A DNA stretch of 64,000 nt from NCBI GenBank assembly GCA_963708645.1, contig CAVPTA010000006.1, positions 62,001 to 126,000 of the forward strand. Direction: 5' to 3'. This DNA comes from RYN-133 sp963708645. Its GTDB lineage: Bacteria > Actinomycetota > Actinomycetes > Mycobacteriales > Jatrophihabitantaceae. Position numbers and translations under genes: made by a program. Under the pieces are notes generated by a model, which saw only the letters and a list, made by a program, of their open reading frames with translations, was not told the origin of the DNA and did not search any database. Below are positions 48,174 through 59,863 of this stretch, one piece after another; the stretch's first letter is position 1, and each line of letters starts with the position of its first letter.

Positions 48174-50455
48174 TTGAGCGAGGTCCGGGCCGGCGTGCTG
48201 CGCCGGCCCGGACTCGTGTCGTGCTCCCTTGCGCGAGGCGCTGACCGACGCCTACGACGGCTGGCTTGCCAGGCGCGTCCCCGCCGGCACCTCTGGCGTG
48301 GCGCTCGTCGCGGTCGGCAGCCTCGGCCGCCGCGAACCGTCGCCGTAGTCCGACCTCGATCTCGTGCTGCTGCACGACGGACGTACCGCCGACGTCGCCG
48401 AACTCGCCGACTCGATCTGGTACCCGATCTGGGACAGCGGCGTCGGGCTGGATCACTCGGTGCGCACGCCCGACGAGCGATGCACGTCGCTCGCGACGAC
48501 CTCAAGGCGTTGCTCGGCCTGCTCGACGTGCGGCATCTCGCCGGCGACGAGATCGCTGAGTTCGACGCTGCGGTCGAACGCTCTGTCGCTGTGGCGCTCG
48601 ACGGCGCCCAAACGCAGTGACGAGCTGCGCGAACTGGCGAGGCGGCGCTGGGAGCTCGCCGGCGAGGGCGCGTTCCTGCTCGAACCGAACCTGAAGGACT
48701 CGCGCGGCGGGCTGCGCGACGTGCGCAGTGCTGCACGCGCTCGCCCTCGCCCAGCTCGTCGACCTGCCGCCGGCTGCGCGCGACGCAGCACGCGACCTGC
48801 TCGACATCCGCGGCGAGCTGCACCGGCTGCTCGGCCGGCCCGACGACGTGCTGCGGCTGCAGGAACACGACGCCGTGGCAGCCGCGCTGGATCTGCGGGA
48901 CGCGACCGGCGCGCCCGATCGCGACGAGGTGCTGCGGCGGGTCAATCACGCGGCGCGCACGGTGGCGCACAGCCTCGATTCGGCCCTGCGCCGGATCGCC
49001 CCGGCGCCGCGCGTCCGTCGCTGCGCCGGCGGCTGTTCGGCGGCTCGGCCGGCCCGGTGCGCGAGGGCATCGCGCGCGACGTCGTCGCCCAGGACGGCGA
49101 GGTGGTGCTGGCGCGGGACGCGAGCCCGGCCAACGACCCGGGACTGGTGCTGCGGGCCGCACGCGCCGCCGCCGAGAACGAGCTGCCGTTCGCCGACTAC
49201 ACCCTCGAGCGGCTCCGGGCCGAGAGTGCGCCCGTGCCCGAGCCGTGGCCGGCCGAGGTGCGCGACGATTCGTCGCGCTGCTCGGTACCGGTGCTGCGGC
49301 CGTCCCGGTGCTCGAAGCGCTCGATCTCGCCGGGCTGTTGAGCCCGCTGATCCCGGAATGGGACGCGGTGCGCAGCCGGGCACAGCACAACCCGGTGCAT
49401 CGCTTCACCGTCGACCGGCACCTGCTCGAGACCGCGGCGCACGCCGCCGACCACACCCGCGAGGTCGACCGTCCCGACCTGCTGCTCGTCGGCGCGCTGC
49501 TGCACGACATCGGCAAGGGCTACCCAGGCGACCACTCGCTCGTCGGCGCCGAGCACGCTCGCAAGATCACCGGCCGGATGGGGTTCTCCGACCACGACGT
49601 CGAGACCATCACCGCGCTCGCCGCGCACCACCTGCTGCTGCCCGACACCGCGACCCGTCGCGACCTGCACGACCCGGTGACGATCAAGATCGTCACCGAT
49701 GCCGTGGGCGAATCGGTCGAGGTGCTCGAGCTGCTGCACGCGCTGTCGATCGCCGACGCGGCCGCGACCGGACCGCAGGCGTGGAGCGAGTGGAAGGCCG
49801 GGCTGATCGCCGCCCTGACGCGCCCGCACCCGCGCGGTGTTGCACGGCGACGACCCGCCGCCCGCGCCGCCGCTGGACGACGAGCGGCGCGCGCTCGCCG
49901 AGGCAGGTCAGCTCGCCGTCGTCGTCCGCGACCGCGAGATCGTCGTCGCCGCGCCCGACGGCGTCGGCGTGCTCTACCGCACCGCGGGCGTGCTCGCGCT
50001 GCACCTGCTCGACGTCCGCCAGGCGTCCATCCGTACCTACGCACGATGGCGGTGAACAGCTTCGTCGTCGAGCCGCGGTTCGGCCGGGTGCCCGATGCGG
50101 CCCTGCTGCGCGCCGAACTGGCCCGCGCGCTCGCCGGCGAGGTGCCGCTCGCCGACCGGCTGCGCGAGAAGGAACGCGCCTACTCGCAGAGCGCGCCCGT
50201 CCCGGCCGCCGACGGTGCGCTGGTTCGACCGCGAAGCCACCGACGCGACCGTGCTCGAGATCCGCACCGAGGACAGCATCGGCCTGCTGACCCGCATCAC
50301 CGCCGCCCTCGAACGCAGCGGTGCGGACGTGCGCAGTGCGCGGCTGCCTCCTCGGCAAATCGGTGGTCGCCGCGTTCTACCTGACCGACCGCTCGGGGCG
50401 CCCGATCGGCCGCGATGCGCGCAGCGACATCGAGGTCGAGCTGCGCCGGGTCTGA
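48174..50455 (+). pseudogene. glnD: PII uridylyl/adenylyltransferase GlnD (about ten frame breaks and a TAG)
   Basis: The enzyme that modifies PII. Pieces read in order: an N-terminal ALTDAYDGWLARRVP and VAVGSLGRREPSP-stop-SDLDLVLLHDG, where an in-frame TAG at 48346 interrupts the nucleotidyltransferase motif, then WYPIWDSGVGLDHSVRTPDE, AMHVARDDLKALLGLLDVRHLAGD, LEPNLKDSRGGLRDV, VLHALALAQLVDLP, VREGIARDVVAQDGEVVLARD, the HD domain HDIGKGYPGDHSLVGAEHARKI, and ACT-type parts MAVNSFVVEPRFGR and TVLEIRTEDSIGLLTRITAALE. Breaks near 48230, 48480, 48608, 48730, 49015, 49270, 49838, 50040, 50215 and 50350 mix extra and missing bases. TTG start assumed. Confidence 0.85.
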
Positions 50456-50469
50456 GCGCATGTTGGGGG

Positions 50470-50509
50470 CCCCGCGAAATCGCCGCGCTTTCCCGGCGAT
50501 TTCGTGGGG
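50470..50509. terminator. Hairpin terminator after glnD
   Basis: CCCCGCGAAATCGCCG and CGGCGATTTCGTGGGG form a 16-base stem with one mismatch around an 8-base loop, 15 bases after the glnD stop. No T-run follows, as is common in actinomycetes. Confidence 0.75.
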
Positions 50510-50544
50510 AAAGATAGCTCACAGCGGTCTCGTTCGGGCCTGCT

Positions 50545-50560
50545 GAAACCTGCCGGTAAC
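50545..50560. promoter_or_regulatory. Partial GlnR-like half-site upstream of gltB
   Basis: GAAAC-CTGCCG-GTAAC has the b-n6-a spacing of GlnR sites about 80 bases before the gltB start, but the outer two boxes are poor. Weaker than the site before amt. Confidence 0.3.
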
Positions 50561-50640
50561 GTAAGGCGACGCTGCACGGGCCAACGCCGTCCCGATCGAC
50601 CCCCGCCCCGCCCCCGCCGGGCAACATCGACTGGAGATCC

Positions 50641-53600
50641 GTGCCCCCGTTCTCGGCCGTGCCGCCCGCGCAGGGACTGTACGACCCGTCCTACGAGAAG
50701 GACGCGTGTGGCGTCGCCTTCCTCGCCGACCTGGCCGGGCGACGGAGCCACTCCATCGTTGCGCAGGCACTGACCGCGCTGCACAACCTCGACCACCGCG
50801 GCGCCGCCGGCGCCGAGACGTCGTCCGGCGACGGCGCGGGCATCACGCTGCAACTCCCGCACGAGTTCCTGCGCGCCGTCGCCGGAATCGACCTGCCCGA
50901 GGCCGGCTCCTACGCATGCGGGACGGCATTCCTGCCGTTGGACGAGGACGCTGCGGCGCGCGTTGTCGAGATCGTCGAGACGACGGCCGCCGAAGAGGGG
51001 CTGACCGTTCTCGGCTGGCGCGACGTGCCGACCGACGATTCGTCCATCGGACCGACGGCCAAGGGCGTCATGCCGCGCTTCCGGCAGGTGTTCCTCGCCG
51101 GCGCCGAGGGCGAGCGTGACCTCGAGCTCGAGCGGCGCGCCTTTGCCACCCGCCGGGTGGGCGAACGTCGAGCGCGCGAGAACGAGCTCGAACTGTACTT
51201 CCCGTCGCTGTCGTGCCGCACGATCGTCTACAAGGGCATGCTCACGACCGATCAGCTCGGTGAGTTCTTCCCCGACCTGACCGACGAGCGGTTCGCCAGC
51301 GCGCTCGCGCTGGTGCACAGCCGGTTCTCGACCAACACGTTCCCGTCCTGGCCGCTCGCGCACCCGTTCCGCTACATCGCGCACAACGGCGAGTTCAACA
51401 CCATCCGCGGCAACCGCAACTGGATGCGCACCCGCGAGACGCTGCTCGAGTCCGACCTCATCCCGGGCGACCTGCGGCGGTTGTTCCCGATCTGCACTCC
51501 GGACGCGTCCGACTCGGCCACCTTCGACGAGGCGCTCGAGCTGCTGCACCTCGGCGGGCGCAGCCTGCCGCACGCGGTGCTCATGATGATCCCGGAGGCG
51601 TGGGAGAACCACGCCTCGATGGATCCTGATCGTCGTGCGTTCTACCAGTTCCACGCGTCGCTGATCGAGGCGTGGGACGGGCCGGCGTGCGTCACGTTCA
51701 CCGACGGCACAGTCATCGGCGCGGTGCTCGACCGCAACGGGTTGCGTCCCGGTCGGTGGTGGCAGACGAAGGACGGCCTGGTCGTGCTCGCCAGCGAATC
51801 GGGTGTGCTCGACCTCGACCAGACGAGCGTCGTCGCGAAGGGCCGGTTGCAGCCCGGGCGCATGTTCCTCGTCGACACCGCGCGCGGCGAGATCCGTTCC
51901 GACGACGAGGTCAAGCGCGAACTCGCCGCCGAGCAGCCGTACCAGGAGTGGCTGCACGCCGGGCTGATCCGGCTCGAGGATCTGCCCGAGCGCGAGCACG
52001 TCGTGTTCACGCCACGAGTCGGTGACGCGGCGACAGCAGATCTTCGGCTACACCGAGGAGGAGCTGCGACTGCTGCTCGCCCCGATGGCCACCGGCGCGA
52101 TCGAGCCGCTCGGTTCGATGGGCACGGACACGCCGCTGGCCGCGCTGTCGAAGCGACCACGATTGTTGTTCGACTACTTCACCGAGTTGTTCGCGCAGGT
52201 GACCAACCCGCCGCTGGACGCGATCCGCGAAGAGATGGTCACCTCGCTGTCCGGCGCGATCGGACCCGAGCTCAACCTGCTCACGCCGGGCCCGGCGTCG
52301 TGCCGGCAGATCGTCGTGCCGCGTCCCGTCCTCGACAACGACGAGCTGGCCAAGATCTGGCACGTCAACCAGGACGGCGACCTGCCCGGATTCCAGTGCG
52401 CGTTGATCGACGGGCGGTTCCGCGTCTTCGGCGGCGCGGAGGCGCTGACAGCGGCGATCGAGCGCGTGCGTCGCGAATGCTCGCAGGCGATCGCGGCCGG
52501 CGCGCGAATCCTGATTCTGTCCGACCGCGACTGCGACGCCGACCACGCACCGATCCCGGCACTGCTGCTGACCTCCGCGGTGCACCAACACCTCGTCCGC
52601 ACCGGGCAGCGCACCCAGGTCGGTCTGGTCGTCGAGACCGGTGAGGCGCGCGAGGTGCACCACATCGCGCTGCTGATCGGCTACGGAGCCGCCGCGGTCA
52701 ACCCGTATCTCGCCTTCGAGTCGATCGACGACATGGTGTCGTCCGGCGCGATCCGCGGGGTGAGCGCGGAGCAGGCGATCGCGAACTACGTCAAGGCGTT
52801 GTCGAAGGGCGTCCTGAAGGTGATGTCGAAGATGGGCATCTCGACGATCGCGTCGTACACGGGTGCGCAGGTCTTCGAGGCGTTCGGGCTCGCGAAGCCG
52901 CTCGTCGACGAGTACTTCGGTGCCACGGAGTCGCGGCTCGGCGGTGTCGGGCTCGACGTGCTCGCCGATGAGGCCGCTGCGCGGCACGCGACCGCGTATC
53001 CGCTCGTGCCTACCGCAAAGGCGCATCGCCGCCTCGACGTCGGTGGCGAGTACCAGTGGCGTCGCGAGGGCGAGATCCACCTGTTCAACCCGGAGACCGT
53101 GTTCTTGTTGCAGCACGCGACGCGGCAACGCCGCTTCGAGCTGTTCGAGGAGTACACCGAGAAGGTCGAGCGGCTCAACCGCGAGGGCGGGACGCTGCGG
53201 GGGTTGTTCGACTTCACGCCCGACCGTCCGCCCGTCCCGATCGAGGAGGTCGAACCGGTCGCCGAGATCGTGAAGCGGTTTGCGACCGGCGCGATGTCGT
53301 ACGGGTCGATCTCGGCCGAGGCGCACGAGACGCTGGCGATCGCGATGAACCGCATCGGCGCGAAGTCGAACAGCGGTGAGGGTGGCGAGGACGCCGACCG
53401 GTTCGTCGCTGACGAGAACGGCGACCTGCGGCGGTCAGCGGTCAAGCAGGTGGCGTCCGGACGTTTCGGTGTCACCTCGCACTACCTCGTCAACGCCGAC
53501 GACATCCAGATCAAGGTCGCCCAGGGCGCCAAGCCCGGCGAGGGCGGGCAGCTGCCGGGCTACAAGGTCTATCCGTGGATCGCGCGCACGCGGCACTCGA

Positions 53601-55186
53601 CCCCGGGCGTCGGGCTGATCTCGCCGCCGCCGCACCACGACATCTATTCGATCGAGGACCTCGCTCAACTGATCCACGATCTGAAGAACGCGAACTCACA
53701 GGCGCGCGTGCACGTGAAGCTCGTCAGCGAGGCGGGCGTCGGCACGGTCGCCGCCGGCGTGTCGAAGGCGCACGCTGACGTCGTGCTCATCTCCGGGCAC
53801 GACGGCGGTACGGGCGCAGCGCCGCTCACGTCCCTCAAGCACGCCGGGCTGCCGTGGGAACTCGGCCTCGCCGACACGCAGCAGACGTTGCTGCTCAACG
53901 GCTTACGCGATCGCATCACGGTGCAGGTCGACGGAGCGTTGAAGACCGGGCGCGATGTCGTGATCGCCGCGCTGCTCGGCGCGGAGGAGTACGGGTTCTC
54001 GACGGCTCCGCTGATCGTGAGCGGCTGCATCATGATGCGGGTCTGCCACCTCGACACGTGCCCGGTCGGCGTCGCGACGCAGAACCCCGAACTGCGTGCT
54101 CGCTTCACCGGCAAGCCCGAGTTCGTGATCACGTTCTTCGAGTACATCGCAGAGCAGGTGCGCGCGATCCTCGCCTCGCTGGGGTTCCGCAGCCTCGAAG
54201 AGGCCATCGGACAGGTCGGCGTGCTCGACACCGCGAAGGCGATCGAGCACTGGAAGGCCGACGGGCTCGACCTGACGCCGATGCTCGCTCCGCCGTCGAC
54301 TCCGTACAGCCCGGACCTGCGCAAGGTGCGCGACCAGGACCACGGTCTGGACGCCGCGCTCGACAACACCCTCATCCAGCTGTGCGAGGGCGCGCTGCTC
54401 GACGGTTCGCCGGTCAAGCTCGAACTGCCGGTGCGCAACGTGAACCGGACGGTCGGCACAATGCTCGGCTCGCTGGTGACGCGCCGCTACGGCGTGCAAG
54501 GGCTGCCGGACGGGACGATCGACATCACCTTCGGCGGGTCGGCCGGGCAGTCGTTCGGGGCGTTCGTGCCCCACGGCCTCACGCTGCGACTGGTCGGCGA
54601 TGCGAACGACTATGTCGGCAAGGGGCTCTCGGGCGGCGTACTCGCCGTGCGCCCCCACCCGGATGCCGCTTTCACGGCCGAGCAGAACGTCATCGCCGGC
54701 AACGTGATCGCCTACGGCGCGACGTCCGGATCGATCTACCTGCGCGGGGTCGTCGGCGAGCGGTTCTGCGTGCGCAACTCGGGCGCGACCGTCGTCGCCG
54801 AGGGCACAGGAGACCACGCGCTCGAGTACATGACCGGGGGAGTGGCGGTGATCCTCGGCGAGGTCGGCCGCAACCTGGGCGCCGGCATGTCCGGTGGGTA
54901 CGCCTACGTGCTCGATCTCGATGACAACCAGGTCAACACCGAACTCGTCGACATCGCTCCACTCGATCGCGACCACGCGGCACAGCTTCGCGACATAGTC
55001 GAGCAGCATCACGTCTACACCGACTCGGCGGTGGCGGCGGCCCTGCTTGCCGACTGGTCGCACTCGGCGAAACGCTTCAGCGTGATCGTCCCGCGCGACT
55101 TCCAGCGCGTCGTCGAAGCCACCGCCCGCGCCCAGGCCAACGGCGAGGACGTCGACAAAGCAGTCATGTCCGCTGCACAAACCTGA
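50641..55186 (+). CDS. gltB: Glutamate synthase large subunit (one frameshift)
   Basis: The ferredoxin/NADPH-GOGAT alpha chain, about 1,514 residues, making glutamate from glutamine and 2-oxoglutarate. The N-terminal amidotransferase nucleophile is Cys23 in KDACGVAFLADL. The central part has AHNGEFNTIRGNRNWM and DRNGLRPGRW; the FMN/synthase domain has GAKSNSGEGGED, QGAKPGEGGQLPGYKV and SGHDGGTGAAPLTSLKHAG; the 3Fe-4S motif is CIMMRVCHLDTCPVGVATQ; the C-terminal beta-helix has GNVIAYGATSG. One extra base near 52010 (CCACGAGTCGG) breaks it. No gltD follows: the next gene is pyk. Confidence 0.95.
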
Positions 55187-55202
55187 TCGCGCGTCCTTTC
55201 GC

Positions 55203-55268
55203 CGAGTGGTCATTTACGGCCCGAGTGGTCACTTGTAAATGACCACTCGGGGAATAAGTGACCACTCG
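55203..55268. repeat. Four-arm palindromic repeat, copy 3 (interleaved arms)
   Basis: Four CGAGTGGTCA-type arms: CGAGTGGTCATTTAC (55203-55217) matches GTAAATGACCACTCG (55235-55249), and CGAGTGGTCACTT (55222-55234) matches AAGTGACCACTCG (55256-55268). Here the best pairs are first-third and second-fourth, not nested as in the copy at 5901. Located between gltB and pyk. Confidence 0.85.
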
Positions 55269-55306
55269 CAGAGATGGGACGTGCAAGCACGTCCTAGGCT
55301 TAACCC

Positions 55307-56738
55307 GTGACTCGTCGCGCGAAGATCGTCTGCACCCTCGGTCCGGCAACGGACACCGTCGAGCGGTGCCGTGCGCTCGTCGAGGCAGGCATGGACGTCG
55401 CGCGGCTGAACTTCAGCCACGGCGAGCACGCCGACCACGGCCGCCGCTTCCACGAGGTGCGTCAGGCTGCCACCGCGGCGGGACGCAACGTCGCGGTGCT
55501 GGCCGACCTGCAGGGGCCGAAGATCCGAATCGGCCGCTTCGCCGAAGGGCCGGTCACGTGGGCGTCCGGCGAGCGGATCCGTATCACCGTCGAGGACGTC
55601 GCAGGCACGCACGACCGGGTGTCGACGACCTACAAGGAACTTGCGCTCGACGTCCGTCCGGGTGATCGGCTGCTGGTCGACGACGGCAACGTCGCGTTGG
55701 TCGCTGTCGATATCGAGAACGGCACCGACGTCGTCTGCGACGTGCTCGAAGGCGGCGTCGTCAGCGACAACAAGGGCCTGTCGCTTCCGGGCGTCGCCGT
55801 CAGCGTCCCGGCGATGTCGGACAAGGACGCCGAAGACCTCGAGTTCGCGTTGCGCCTCGGCGTCGACTTCATCGCGCTGTCGTTCGTCCGCGCCCCTGAG
55901 GACGTCAAGCTCGTTCACCGCGTGATGGACGAGGTGGGCGTGCGTCGCCCGGTCATCGCGAAGATCGAGAAGCCGGAGGCGGTCGAGCGGCTGGAAGAGA
56001 TCGTGCTCGCCTTCGACGGAGTGATGGTGGCCCGTGGCGATCTCGGGGTCGAGATGCCGCTGGAAGCCGTGCCGGTCGTGCAGAAGCGCGCGGTGCAGGT
56101 GTGCCGCGACAACGCCAAACCGGTGATCGTCGCGACGCAGATGCTCGAGTCGATGATCACGCATTCGCGGCCCACGCGCGCCGAGGCGTCCGACGTCGCC
56201 AACGCGGTGATCGACGGCGCCGACGCGGTGATGCTGTCGGGCGAGACGAGCGTCGGCAAGTACCCCGTGCAGGCCGTGGCCACCATGAGCCGCATCATCA
56301 CCTCGGTCGAGGCCTCCGGGACCGAGGTGCGCGGCCTGATGCACAACCCGCGCACGTCGAGCGGTGCGATCGTCAAGGCGGCCAAGGACATCGGTGATGC
56401 GCTCGGCGCCGTCGCGTTGGTCGCGTTCACACAGACCGGTGACACGGCCCGGCGGCTGTCACGGTTGCAGCCTGCACAGCGGCTGCTGGTGTTCACGCCG
56501 GTCGAGCAGGTGCAGCGTCAGATGGCGTTGATCTGGGGCGCCGAGGCGCAGCTGGTGTGGACGGTGCAAGACCACCGACGACATGGTGCGTCAGGTCGAC
56601 TCCGCACTGCTCAACCGCGGTGTGTGCCACCCCGGCGATCTCGTGATCATCGTCGCCGGCACTCCGCCGACGACGCCGGGCGCGACGAACACGATCCGTG
56701 TGCACCACATCGGCGACATCGTGCGCCATGACGGCTGA
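55307..56738 (+). CDS. pyk: Pyruvate kinase (one frameshift near the end)
   Basis: A glycolytic enzyme of about 476 residues converting PEP and ADP to pyruvate and ATP. It reads RRAKIVCTLGPATDTVERCRALVEAGMDVARLNFSHGEH, LADLQGPKIRIG, LSFVRAPEDVKL, VIAKIEKPEAVERLEEIV (catalytic Lys), MVARGDLGVEMPLEAVP, TQMLESMITHSRPTRAEASDVANAV and the CD-loop DAVMLSGETSVGKYP. One extra base near 56570 (GTGCAAGACC) moves the last 55 residues (KTTDDMVRQVDSALLNRG to the stop) to the next frame. GTG start. It overlaps tesB. Confidence 0.95.
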
Positions 56739-57608
56739 GCGACGCCGGCGGCAGCCGGACACTCGACGGCACTTGGTCCGCGTTGCTCGACCTCGAGCAG
56801 ATCGAGGTCGACATCTTCCGCGGCGTCAGAGTCACCAGACTCCGATCGCAGCGCGTGTTCGGCGGCCAGGTCGCCGGGCAGGCGCTCGTCGCGGCCGGCC
56901 GCACCGTCGCGCCCGAGCGCGCAGTGCACTCGCTGCACTCGTACTTCATCCGCCCCGGCGACCCGGACGAGCCGATCGTGTACGAGGTCGATCGCGTGCG
57001 CGACGGCCGCTCGTTCTCAGTACCGCCGCGTCGTCGCGATCCAGCACGGCAAGACGATCTTCACGCTGTCGGCGTCGTTCCAGCTCGAGCAGACGGGCAT
57101 CGAGCACAGACCGCCGATGCCGGACGTCCCGAATCCCGAGGACGTGCCGACTATGGAGGAGCGCTTCCGCGATCGTCCCGAGATGCTACGCGCAGTTGAC
57201 CCGACGCGCGCGCCCGATCGAATCGCGCTACGTCGACGAGCCGTCGTGGGACCGCGGTCCCGACGACCGCGTCGGGCGTCCAGAGTGTGTGGATGCGCGC
57301 GAACGGCGCGCTGCCCGACGACCCGTTGCTGCACGTGTGCGTGCTGACCTTCGCCTCCGATCTCACGCTGCTCGACACGGTGCTGGTGCACCACGGCCTC
57401 TCGCACGAGCACGACGCAGATCGCGATGGCCTCGCTCGATCACGCGATGTGGTTCCTGCGGCCGTTCCGCATGGACGAGTGGATCCTCTACTCGATGAAG
57501 TCGCCCGCCGCACGCGGCGGACGCGGCTTCGCCACCGGCCGGTTCTTCTCCCGTGACGGTCACCATCTGGTCAGCGTCGTGCAGGAAGGCATGATCCGCG
57601 TCAAGTAG
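56728..57608 (+). pseudogene. tesB: Acyl-CoA thioesterase II (five frame breaks)
   Basis: A double-hotdog thioesterase releasing free fatty acids from acyl-CoA. Ordered pieces: TWSALLDLEQIEVDIFRGVRVTRLRSQRVFGGQVAGQALVAAGRTV, HSLHSYFIRPGDPDEPIVYEVDRVRDGRSF, RRVVAIQHGKTIFTLSASFQ, RPIESRYVDEPSWDRG, VWMRANGALPDDPLLHVCVLTFASDLTLLDTVL and QIAMASLDHAMWFLRPFRMDEWILY (catalytic Asp/His region). Single extra bases near 56755, 57022, 57192, 57282 and 57417 explain all breaks. Start overlaps the pyk end; pyk-tesB is the mycobacterial order. It converges on, and overlaps by 8 bases, the decarboxylase gene. Confidence 0.85.
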
Positions 57609-59025
57609 CCGAGCCGCTGCAGCAACTGCCCAGGCCGCGTCGGACGTGCCGCTCTTCGGTCGCCGTCGCGCCGATCGCCATTCGTAGCGCGAACTTGCCG
57701 TCGACGACGGTGTGGGTCAGGTACATCGATCCGGACGCATTCGCCGTTTCCATCAATGCGCGCGACGCGTCGTCCCCGCTCTTGAGCCGGAACGTGACCA
57801 GAGCGAGTTCGTGCGGGGCGGCGAGCTCGAACCGGTCGTCGGACCCGACCCAGCCTGCGAACTCCTGCGCGAGCGCGACGCCGTTGCGCACGTGCTCGCG
57901 CAGCCCTTCGGCCCCGTACCAGCGGATCACCGACCACAACTTCAGCGCACGGAACCGGCGGCCGAGCGGTACGTGCCAGTCGCGGTAGTCGATGACGTCG
58001 CCGGATTCGCTGGCGGTGTTGCGCAGGTATTCGGGCAGGATTGACATCGCGTCGATCAAGGGCGTGCGATCGGCAACCCAGAACGTGCTGCAGTCGAAGT
58101 TCGTGAGCAACCACTTGTGCGGGTTGGTGTCGTAGGAGTCGGCCAGTTCGACCCCGTCGTTGATCCAGCGGAACTCGGGCGCGACGGCGGCGACGCCGGC
58201 CCACGCGGCGTCGACGTGCAGCCAGGCGCCGTGCTCGTGGGCGATCTCGCCCAGGTCGCGGATCGGGTCGATGGCGCCGGTGCTCGTCGTGCCGATGGTT
58301 GCGACGACCAACGTCGGCGTGATGCCGCGCCGCGACGTCGTTCTCGACAGCTTCGCGCAGCAGCGTCGGATTCATCGACAGGGTCGCAGGATCGATGTCG
58401 ATCTTGCGCAGGGCGTCCGTGCCGAGGCCCGCAACGCGGCACGCCTTCTCGACCGACGAGTGCGTCTGCGTCGAGCGTGTAGACGGCGTACTTGCCGGCA
58501 GCGACACCGTCGCGTTCGGTCTCGCCGCCGCTGACGCGGTGCAGCGCGGCGAGGAGTGCGACGAGGGCCGAGTCCGACGCGGTGTGCTGGATGACTCCAC
58601 CGCCCGACCCGGTCGAGCGGAATTGCTCGGGCAGATCCAGCAGCGTTGCGAACCAGTCGAGCACGTGCGTCTCGAGTTCGGTCGCCGCGGGCGAAGTGGC
58701 CCAGAGCATGCCCTGCACTCCGAGGCCGGACGCGAGCAGATCGCCGAGGATCGCCGGCCCGCTCGCGTTGGCCGGGAAGTAGGCGAAGAAGGACGGATGC
58801 TGCCAGTGCGTGATGCCGGGCAGGACGAGCTCGTCCATGTCGCGCAGTACGGCGTCGAACGGCTCGCCACGTTCGGGCGGGTCGTGCGGCAAGCGCCGCG
58901 CGCAGCGCTCCGGGTTCGGCGCGCGACAGGACGGGGAGCGACTCGACCTGCTCGCGATAGTCGGCGATCCAGTCGACCGCCTTGCGTCCGTACTCGCGGA
59001 ATTCCTCGGGGCTCATGTGCGCCAC
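57601..59025 (-). pseudogene. PLP-dependent aromatic-amino-acid-type decarboxylase (three frame breaks)
   Basis: A group II decarboxylase of about 474 residues. Pieces: SPEEFREYGRKAVDWIADYREQVESLPVLS, then FDAVLRDMDELVLPGITHWQHPSFFAYFPANAS, GGGVIQHTASDSALVALLAA, QTHSSVEKACRVAGLG, ATIGTTSTGAIDPIRDLGEIA, HGAWLHVDAAWAGVAAVAPE and DTNPHKWLLTNFDCSTFWV, whose Lys binds PLP. Breaks near 58887, 58460 and 58325 are each one extra base. The substrate (Tyr, Phe, Trp or dopa) cannot be told from sequence. Single gene, convergent with tesB. Confidence 0.85.
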
Positions 59026-59054
59026 GTGCCGACACTATCCGTCGCGGCCACGGA

Positions 59055-59824
59055 TCAGGATTTCGGTCCGATGTGTTCGTCCATCAGCGCAACCGAATCG
59101 CGGCGTGCGACCGAGATGCTGTTGCGCCGGTTGAACCGCCACTGCACGCCGACGAGATCCAACGCCCACCCCGCGATTTCGAGAATGTCGACGGATTCGT
59201 TGGCGAAGAAGTATCGGGGGTAGGTGTACCGACGACCGCTGGGTCCCACAATGCGATTGAGTGAGCGGCATCCGTCCGAGTGGATTAGGCCGCGAATGAA
59301 CGGCCACGGATGTTCGGAGACCAGGTGGCGTTGCCAGTCGGTCAACATGATCGGACGGGTGTGCTTCGGGCCGACTCCGTGCTGCGGGATCACACACGGC
59401 CAGTGTTTCCAGTAAGTGCCGCGATCGCTACAGCCGATTGCCGTGAACCACCCCGACACGATTGCCGCTGACCGCGGCCAATGCCGCATCTACTTCTGCC
59501 GCAATGTCTGGGTAGGCGAGACAGCAGCTGACCCGAAGGCGCGGGACACGGATGCTCATGACCAGATAGCCATCGCCGAGGTACTTGCCCGAGCAGATAG
59601 CAATAGTCGCTCGGCACACGGACATGACTCGTGCTCGCAGACGAAACAAGCGCAGTCGGCTTTGCCGCCACCTCGCGTTCAACGAGCCAGTCTCGCGCCG
59701 TCGACCGCGCAACACCGAGTTCGCGTGCGATCGACGACACCGAGGCGCCGGAACGCCGCAGTTGGCGTGCCCTTATCCGAAACGCGTCGTCGCTACACAT
59801 GACTGGGTTAGTCGACGGGTGCAA
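59055..59824 (-). CDS. Helix-turn-helix protein with LAGLIDADG-endonuclease-like domain (two frameshifts)
   Basis: About 255 residues. The N-terminal helix-turn-helix is RARQLRRSGASVSSIARELGVARSTARDWL. The C-terminal part has two LAGLIDADG-like segments, YCYLLGKYLGDGYL and FIRGLIHSDGCR, with YWKHWPCVIPQHGVGPKHTRPI between them and ISVARRDSVALMDEHIGPKS at the end. Single extra bases near 59585 and 59440 separate three frames. This architecture recurs in actinomycetes and is usually annotated only as a DNA-binding protein; nuclease activity is not shown. It starts 40 bases after a tRNA gene. Confidence 0.75.
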
Positions 59825-59863
59825 CAGGCTTTCGCAGCGTTATCCACACGCGTGTCGCGGTCG

